From Pelobates cultripes (Eukaryota; Chordata; Amphibia; Anura; Pelobatidae), in the NCBI GenBank assembly GCA_933207985.1, contig OW240920.1, forward strand, positions 149,184,659 through 149,248,658: DNA of 64,000 bases. The letters are read 5' to 3'. The position numbers were made by a program, and so were the translations under genes. The notes beneath the pieces are model-generated. The model made no database searches. It saw only the letters and a list, made by a program, of their open reading frames with translations, and had not been told where the DNA came from. Every line of letters begins with the position of its first letter. The stretch's first letter is position 1. Of this stretch, positions 57,460-64,000 are shown piece after piece.

Positions 57460-58430
57460 TCTGTCCAAATAAATTTGTCTCTCTGGGATAGAATATTGAC
57501 CTGGTCATGGGTCATATTCATGGTTAGGGCTGTAGATTTCGAAATATTTAGCTTAAAATGTGAAATATTTGAATATCTATCAATTTCAGACATTAGGGGC
57601 CCTAATGAATCCTCAGGAGAAGAGAGGGTGACTAAAGCGTCATCCGCATATAATGAAAATGTAATATCTCTTTGTCTCGTATGGACACCCTTAATTAATA
57701 AGTTATTTCTAATAATAATGGCTAAGAGCTCAAGTGTTAAAATATACAGCAGGGGCGAAAGAGGACAACCCCTGCAACGTCCCGTTTTTTAGGTCAAACC
57801 AGCCCGCAGTGATATTTGGGCCAACCGTTCTGGCTGAAGGGACAGAATATAGAGCCAGAATTGCATTATATATCCATCTATGGAAACCAAAGGCCTTTAG
57901 AGCCTCACCTAGATAAGCCCACCCGACCCTGTCAAACGCTTTTTCCGCGTCCAAAGACAGGGCCAGGAGGGGCATCTTATGTCTTTTAGCCAAATCTATA
58001 ATATCAATTAACCTTCTAGTGTTGTTTGATGCCCATCTGCTAGGGATAAACCCAATTTGGTCCAAATGAATTAAATTCGGTATAATAGTTTTAATTCTCT
58101 CCTCGATGATGGCCGAGTATAACTTCATATCTACATTAATTAGCGCAATCGGTCTATAATTTCTAGGATCAGTGCTGTCTTTGTTTTGTTTCAATATTGG
58201 GATAAGATTAGATTGCAATAATTCCTTTGGGATAGATTTGTTTTCCGCTATTTGATTAAACATTTCAGTTAATGGGTTTATCAGTAACGGCATCATATAA
58301 TTATAATATAAATTGGTAAAGCCGTCAGGTCCCGGGGTTTTGTTTGTGGCTAATCTGTCTATTTGGATTTGAACTTCATTAGGAAGAATTTTTTTATTTA
58401 AAATTAGTAAATCTTGGCAGGAAATTTATG
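57460..58430 (-). pseudogene. L1-Tx1 ORF2 reverse transcriptase
   Basis: Frame 58296-57730 gives NPLTEMFNQIAENKSIP, DPRNYRPIALINVDMKLYSA, IGFIPSRWASNNTRRLIDII and LLALSLDAEKAFDRVGW. A single-base frameshift near 57785 then separates TLQG from GCPLSPLLYILTLELLAII, and the next frame carries the active site FSLYADDALVTLSS (YADD at 57650-57639). All palm motifs are present; only the frameshift disables it here. Confidence 0.85.
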
Positions 58431-58659
58431 GGATCAAAGTATTAGACAAGTAATTCTGAATGTCCTTCAAATTTGGGCTCAGTTTCAGATTATATAAATC
58501 TTGATAGAATTGGTTAAATTTCTCCCCTATTTGAGAGGAAGTAGAATAAATGTTATGTTCATCCACCAGTTTTTCTACCCTGTTAGTCGCGTAGTGATTT
58601 TGAAGTCTCTTAGTTAAATTTTTGTTGGCTCTATTGCCTGTATAGTAGTTGTTTAACTT

Positions 58660-59775
58660 TCATTTATTTATATTGATCTTAATTTTTTCTTCCTCTTTTA
58701 AGTTAATTTGTTTTTGTAAATCTTTTAAACAAGTTCTTAATTCCGGGGAGGAGTGGTCTTTATTTAATTTTGAACATTTATAAAATTCAATATATAAGTC
58801 CGTCAAATTCTTACCATTATTTTTCTTAATAATATAGCCCATTTTTATTAGGTACCCTCTCATAACGGATTTATGCGTACACCAATTAGTCAAGGGGGAA
58901 GTATTAAGCGGACTATTTTCTGCCCAGAAAAATTCTAATAGCTTGATCAATTCCTCTCTATTATTTACGTCTTTGATAAGTGCATCGTTCAGTCTCCAGG
59001 TAGTACGAACCTCTGAGGAATTGTTACCAAGATCAAATAATATAAAACTTTGATCAGACCAAGGGTTTTCCTTGATTTTTATAGAGTTAAATAGGGAAAT
59101 AGAGTTAGCGTTCGCTAAACAAAAATCAATCAGCGAATAGGTACCGTGTACACTAGATAAATGGGAATAATCTTTTTCGGATGGATGAAATAGCCTCCAA
59201 ACATCATGGAGATTATATTGTTTACAAATATTATATAATTTGTTGGCCTGTTTAATGGATCTTTTATCGATCGATATTGGACATATAAATGTCTTATCTA
59301 ATTTAGGATCATTAACACAATTAAAATCTCCGGCTATAATTAAAGAGCCCTTAGTAATCTTATCAACTTTATCCATTATTGCAGAAAATTTCGCCATTGG
59401 GTCCACATTTGGAAGGTAAACATTGACCAGGGTATAAATCCGATTGTCAATGTTACATACCATAATAATGAATCTGGTATCTCGATCTAAATCCAAGTGA
59501 ATAATTTTGAGATTTATATCTTTATTAAAAATAATTGCAACCCCTCTTTTTTTATCCAAAAGAGAGGCCTGAATAATGGTTGGGTATCTAGCACCGCCCC
59601 ATATTTGTTGAGAATCCTTAAGCCAATGGGTTTCCTGTAGAAAAGCTACCTGGATGTTATGTTCCACTAAAGAACTATATAATCTGTTAATTTTTCTATT
59701 GGTATTAAGCCCCTGGGTGTTAATAGATAATATCTTCAGCATATGAAAGCTGCATAGATTTGATTTAGGTACCAC
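58660..59775 (-). pseudogene. L1-Tx1 ORF2 APE endonuclease domain
   Basis: The 371-codon frame contains ILSINTQGLNTNRKINRL, IQVAFLQETHW, GGARYPTIIQASLLDKKRGV, VNVYLPN, GSLIIAGDFNCVND and TYSLIDFCLAN. These are the metal-binding Asn and Glu, and the later Asp and Asn, of an APE-type nicking endonuclease. The terminal SDH motif reads NPWSDQSFI, so the catalytic His is Gln. The domain is otherwise open over its whole length. Confidence 0.85.
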
Positions 59776-60651
59776 CTAGTCAGAAAAAGAAGCAAAAGAA
59801 AAAGAGACAATCGACAAACACCCACAGGTGTCAGACAACACACTGATCCGACGCCACCACCACCCGAACAATTACCTAAGAACATAGTTCTATCTAATCC
59901 ATTAATGCCCGTTAGAGCACAATGAAAACAATGTAGTATAACTACACAAGAAGGGTGGCCCACCAAGATGGCCAGAGGGCACGACTCCTAGGAATTTCCC
60001 CGTGTCTATATTATATTTACCGGGGTCAGTCTGAATGAGTCACAGCATAATAATATAAGAAAAAAATTTTTTAACTTTACTTGCAAACATACTTGCATTT
60101 AATTATGCATTTTTTTCATGGGGGAATACATTTAAACTATTTGTAAAAGCTTCAGATCTCGTCTGCTCCCCTTCTAACCCCACCCAGACTTTGTGTATCT
60201 GTCCAATGACAGACTTCCCAATGCAGCTCAATGAGAAGTCTTTGCAGGGCAGGTGCTCTGGCCTACTTCTGCCTCTTAATTTATCTCCACTGGGCTTAAT
60301 AGGCAGGAAGTAACAGGACTGGGTGTCTGATTGACAGTCAGAGGGTTGTAACAATGTTAATTTATAAAAGTGCCAATCTCTATTGACATAATGCTAATCA
60401 AGCTAAAGTGTCCCTTCTGTGGTCATCGTCACTAGGAGTTTCAGACAAACACTTTATGTAGGACCCTGTGCCCTTTATATGTGCAGGGTGTTTATAATGT
60501 GTTTATTGTTTTGTCTGCTCTCCAGTAGGTGGATTTGGCTATGGAGCCTGTTGGTAGCACCAGCTACATGCACTACCTGAATAGCATGGCTTATTAATTT
60601 GCATAGTAAAAACAAAGAGAAGTCCTATGAAGGGTTAAATGTGAAAGGGTT

Positions 60652-60658
60652 TATAAAA
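60652..60658 (+). promoter_or_regulatory. TATA box of the solo LTR
   Basis: GGGTTTATAAAACACCCC is a strong TATA box about 130 bases before the LTR AATAAA, the usual U3-R spacing. Confidence 0.6.
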
Positions 60659-60783
60659 CACCCCTTCCTGTCTTACTGGAGATTCTTGGCTGATATCAGC
60701 AAATCTAATGGCTAGAGTAGGACTCACCTATTGAGGCTTGCCTTGACATGGCAGGTGAGCTTATATATTCAAATGGCCATTGG

Positions 60784-60789
60784 AATAAA
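60784..60789 (+). promoter_or_regulatory. AATAAA of the solo LTR
   Basis: GGAATAAAACTAAAGAGCC; likely polyadenylation signal of the LTR. Confidence 0.55.
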
Positions 60790-61501
60790 ACTAAAGAGCC
60801 TCCATTTTGTTTAAATGTACGTGGGGATTTAGGCCAGAGCGCAGGTAGCGTTCTCTTTGTTTTTACTATGTATTTAGAGCTGTTGGATACTAAGCTACTG
60901 CTGCTGGAAGCGCGGTGCTTTATCTTTGTGTTTATTAATTTGCATTTTCAGTTATATTTGCTTATTGCCAATTCTGTAGGTAATAGAGATATTATGTGTT
61001 AATTATGGTCTTCCCCACCCCTTTATATATGCTATTATGTTATGTAATTCCCTGTATGTTTTCTAAAATGGTTTGGTTATTTGTATTTTATTAAGTTTAT
61101 CACAGCAAGGTTGAAGTAACGAACGTATGGGCTAGTCCCAAGTGAAATAACGCTTTGCATGTCCGTTCCAATTTGAACTTTGTGTCCTGTGTGGATTTCT
61201 AAGGATTCCAGTGACCAAGTCTTCAGACCTGTTGGCTGGCTGCTCTACCCCTCTAGCCCTGGGATAGAGCTAGGCCTGAGAGCCACAAGTGTCTTTGTAA
61301 AGGCAATAGAAATGCAGGCAGAGGTGGATACCTACCTGGAAGAAGGCTGCAGAGGAATAGGCAGAGAGGACAATACCTACCTGGAAGAAGAGCTGCAGAG
61401 AGGACGATACCTGCCTAGAAGGAGAGCTGCACCTGGCTAGGTGGAAAAGCTCCAGAGTGACCCCAGTCAAACCTTGGTGACTGCAGTTGAAGCGTTCCAG
61501 G

Positions 61502-62480
61502 TAGGGATGCACCGAAATTAAAATTCTGGTCCGAAACTGAAAATTCCGGATGCCCTTGGCTGAAATTTTTTTTTTTTTTTTAAATCATGTGGGGAAAAAA
61601 GTAAGTTTTTTTTCCTTCCTATAAATGTATCAATATTAGACTTTTTAATGAATTTAATTAATCTAATATGAAAAACCTCCCTTCTCTTTCTCCTCCCTTG
61701 TCCCATAGTGTTCTTTCTCCTCCCTTGTCCCACAGTGTTCTTTCTCCCCCCTTGTCCCACAGTGTTCTTTCTCCTCCCTTGTCCCATAGTGTTCTTTCTC
61801 CTCCCTTGTCCCACAGTGTTCTTTCTCCCCCCTTGTCCCACAGTGTTCTTTCTCCTCCCTTGTCCCACAGTGTTCTTTCTCCTCCCTTGTCCCACAGTGT
61901 TCTTTCTCCTCCCTTGTCCCACAGTGTTCTTTCTCCTCCCTTGTCCCACAGTGTTCTTTCTCCTCCCTTGTCCCACAGTGTTCTTTCTCCTCCCTTGTCC
62001 CACAGTGTTCTTTCTCCTCCCTTGTCCCACAGTGTTCTTTCTCCTCCCTTGTCCCACAGTGTTCTTTCTCCTCCCTTGTCCCACAGTGTTCTTTCTCCTC
62101 CCTTGTCCCACAGTGTTCTTTCTCCTCCCTTGTCCCACAGTGTTCTTTCTCCTCCCTTGTCCCACAGTGTTCTTTCTCCTCCCTTGTCCCACTGTGTTCT
62201 TTCTCCTCCCTTGTCCCATAGTGTTCTTTCTTCCCTGTCCCGTTCCAAGTGCAGTATTCTTGACTTTTCATGTTATCATTACTATCTTTCATTGTGATAT
62301 TTAATCATCTGAATTGTTTATGCAAGTATGTCTGTATGCACTACAAAAATAAAAAATATTAAAAATAAAATTATTTATTTATTTTTAACATTTTGGCAAA
62401 TTTGACCCGTTTTCGGACGAAACGGGATAGGTCAATTTTCAGGCGAAAATTTCAGCAGCTGAAATTTCGGTGCATCCCTA
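61502..62480. mobile_element. Non-autonomous hAT nested in the LTR
   Basis: The ends are TAGGGATGCACCGAAAT and its inverse ATTTCGGTGCATCCCTA, with an exact 8-bp duplication GTTCCAGG (61494-61501 and 62481-62488). No transposase; most of the interior is a 27-bp minisatellite. Confidence 0.92.
61675..62236. repeat. 27-bp minisatellite inside the hAT
   Basis: About 21 nearly identical units (TTCTTTCTCCTCCCTTGTCC plus CACAGTG). As 27 is a multiple of three, four or five frames are open for about 200 codons; these are not genes. Confidence 0.97.
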
Positions 62481-62899
62481 GTTCCAGGCTCGGAAACAGA
62501 TTGGACAAGGTACTTGTCGGAGCACAGGAGCTCTGTCACACCTTCAAATAATATTTTTTTGTTTGTTTCTGTTTATGCGGCCCCCAGCCACACCTCCCTT
62601 GGCTGTTGCTAATACAGCCAAATGTAGTAAACTTCATCCAGGTCTTACAGCAAAGTGTATTTACTTTAGAAGTTAACACTTCATGCTCTGTCACTTGAAC
62701 ATTAATCCCATACAGGAGGTTCCTGCAGGCTATTACCAGAGCAGGAGATAATAAATTCTAAAGTAAAAGAGACTGTGCAATAAGGAAGTATAAACATTAG
62801 AACACTCTTTACAGGAAGAGTTTAAGTAGGCTGTGTAAGTTAAATGCAGGAAAGCATGACTGGATATAGGGGTACATTTCCCAACAGCTGTACTCCTAC

Positions 62900-62979
62900 C
62901 TGCGAAGCTCTGTGTAAATGGGCAGGACCTCAGGGTGACACACAAAGGCAAAAGCCACGATCGGAATTGAATATGCAGT
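62900..62979 (-). CDS. slc38a5: slc38a5-like exon (sodium-coupled neutral amino-acid transporter)
   Basis: SLC38 proteins are plasma-membrane, sodium-coupled amino-acid transporters with 11 membrane helices. The system-N members (A3, A5) carry glutamine, asparagine and histidine with proton antiport. This exon has 26 codons plus two bases, with acceptor TTACAG and donor GTAGGA. It encodes IPIVAFAFVCHPEVLPIYTEL, one of the most conserved SLC38 segments (AFAFVCHPEVLPIYTEL in the family). It joins in phase to the exon at 36300 (AG|G gives Arg). This is the most 5' exon visible; earlier ones lie beyond base 64000. Assignment to A5 rather than A3 rests on the later GATSAPSLIFILPS block of the A3/A5 branch plus linkage to was, so the symbol is provisional. 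Confidence 0.92.
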
Positions 62980-63014
62980 CTGTAAAAAGGAAATATACGC
63001 TGTAACTGGCAAAT

Positions 63015-64000
63015 CATGGATAAATAGTGCAAAGGTCTGCTCGGGGAGTCGGGAATGGTCAGTGTATATTGCTCTGCACGGAGAATCATGGATAAATAGT
63101 GCAAAGCTCTGCACGGGGAGTTGGGAAGGGTCAGTGTATATTGCTCTGCACAGGGAGTCAGGAAGGGTCAGTGTATATTGCTCTGCACGGAGAATCAGGG
63201 ATAAATAGTGCACGGGGAGTCGGGAAGGGACAGTGTATATTGCTCTGCACGGGGAATCGGGAAGGGACAGTGTATATTGCTCTGCACGGGGAGTCGGGAA
63301 GGGACAGTGTATATTGCTCTGCACGGGGAGTCGGGAAGGGACAGTGTATATTGCTCTGCACGGGGAGTCGGGAAGGGACAGTGTATATTGCTCTACACGG
63401 GGAGTCGGGAAGGGGCAATGTATATTGCTCTGCATGGGGAGTCGGGAAGGGACAGTGTATATTGCTCTGCACGGGGAGTCGGGAAGGGACAGTGTATATT
63501 GCTCTACACGGGGAGTCGGGAAGGGGCAATGTATATTGCTCTGCATGGGGAGTCAGGAAGGGTCAGTGTATATTGCACTGCACGGGGAGTCGGGAAGGGG
63601 CAGTGTATATTGCTTTGCACGGGGAGTCGGGAACGGTCAGTGTATATTGCTCTGCACGGGGAGTCGGGAACGGTCAGTGTATATTGCTCTGCACTGAGAG
63701 TCTGGGAAGGGTCAGTGTATATTGCTCTGCACGGGGAGTCGGGAAGGGTCAGTGTATATTGCTCTCCACAGGGAGTCGGGAAGGGTCAGTGTATACTGCT
63801 CTGCACGGGGAGTCGGGAACGGTCAGTGTATATTGCTCTGCACAGGGAGTCATAATATACACTGACCCTTCCCGACTCCCCGTGCAGGGCAATATACACT
63901 GACCCTTCCTGACTCCCCGTGCATAGCAATATACACTGACCCTTCCCGTGCACAGCAAAATACATTGACCCTTCCCGACTCTGCACTGGGAGTCGGGAAC
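63015..64000. repeat. slc38a5: 37-bp minisatellite in a slc38a5-like intron
   Basis: About 26 units of GGGAAGGGACAGTGTATATT and GCTCTGCACGGGGAGTC. It begins about 35 bases upstream (gene sense) of the exon at 62979. From 63850 to about 63980 the units are inverted. Confidence 0.95.

Larger units (their letters stand above)
55900..60000 (-). mobile_element. L1-Tx1 LINE, nearly complete ORF2
   Basis: On the minus strand the APE endonuclease (59775-58660), RT (58296-57480) and C-terminal region (57273-55980) follow in the normal L1 order. ORF1 is missing, so it is 5'-truncated or has lost ORF1. It lies in the 26.6 kb slc38a5-like intron, in the same strand as the gene. Confidence 0.85.
60418..62540 (+). 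mobile_element. Solo LTR with a nested hAT
   Basis: It begins TGTGGTCATCG and ends GCTCTGTCACA, flanked by CCTTC (60413-60417 and 62541-62545). Removing the hAT at 61502-62480 and its duplicated 8 bases leaves about 1.14 kb, the same size as the LTR at 52153. A TATAAAA box lies at 60652-60658 and AATAAA at 60784-60789. No internal proteins. Confidence 0.8.

Noticed and set aside
61518..62304. Open frames of about 200 codons on both strands
   Set aside because: They are translations of a 27-bp tandem repeat (a multiple of three) inside a non-autonomous hAT. No family motif, no splice or start context.

Overview
The window is nuclear DNA of a vertebrate, most likely a frog or other amphibian. 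The support is spliced genes with GT-AG introns, L1-Tx1 and CR1/L2-like LINEs, DIRS-type tyrosine-recombinase retroelements, Tc1/mariner and hAT transposons, solo LTRs and very many minisatellites. Species cannot be named from the sequence. No bacterial, organellar or free-viral organisation is present.

Two host genes lie head to tail on the minus strand. (1) A system-N amino-acid transporter of the SLC38A3/SLC38A5 branch, here called slc38a5-like, is represented by its last six coding exons (62979-62900, 36300-36200, 35048-34924, 34842-34698, 33995-33892, 33130-33026). All junctions are GT-AG and all phases join exactly. A polyadenylation signal lies near 32205. The 5' exons are beyond base 64000. 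(2) A Wiskott-Aldrich syndrome protein gene (was) begins about 6.4 kb further on, with its start codon at 26663. Its first four coding exons (26663-26550, 10667-10533, 9028-8942, 6561-6468) encode the N-terminus and the WH1/EVH1 domain. The rest lies left of base 1. In human the WAS and SLC38A5 genes are both in Xp11.23, so the pairing supports both identifications, and the A5 assignment in particular.

Almost everything else is intronic or intergenic repeat. 1-6467 (was intron 4): an LTR fragment, a non-autonomous hAT, a dead Tc1 (DD34E) and a solo LTR. 6.6-11.6 kb: minisatellites in was introns 3, 2 and 1. 11.9-24.6 kb (was intron 1): a deleted DIRS element, a gypsy reverse-transcriptase scrap, an old L1-Tx1 ORF1 interrupted by three later insertions (including an intact DD37E Tc1/mariner transposase), and another hAT. 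26.7-33 kb (between the genes): a decayed repeat, a CR1/L2 LINE 3' end and a 2.9 kb 46-bp minisatellite. 33-36.3 kb: the compact 3' exons of slc38a5-like. 36.3-62.9 kb: one 26.6 kb intron holding a 5.5 kb pair of related minisatellites (with a 100-N gap), a fossil hAT transposase, a second DIRS derivative, a tyrosine-recombinase pseudogene, an L1-Tx1 LINE, and two solo LTRs, one of which carries a nested hAT. 63-64 kb: another minisatellite.

Apart from the host exons, the only apparently intact protein gene is the 338-residue DD37E transposase at 16373-17389. I did not find a convincing new biological system. The strongest observations are the compact was/slc38a5 linkage, the saturation of their introns by minisatellites, the intact DD37E element, the RT-less DIRS derivatives, and several insertions datable by nesting.
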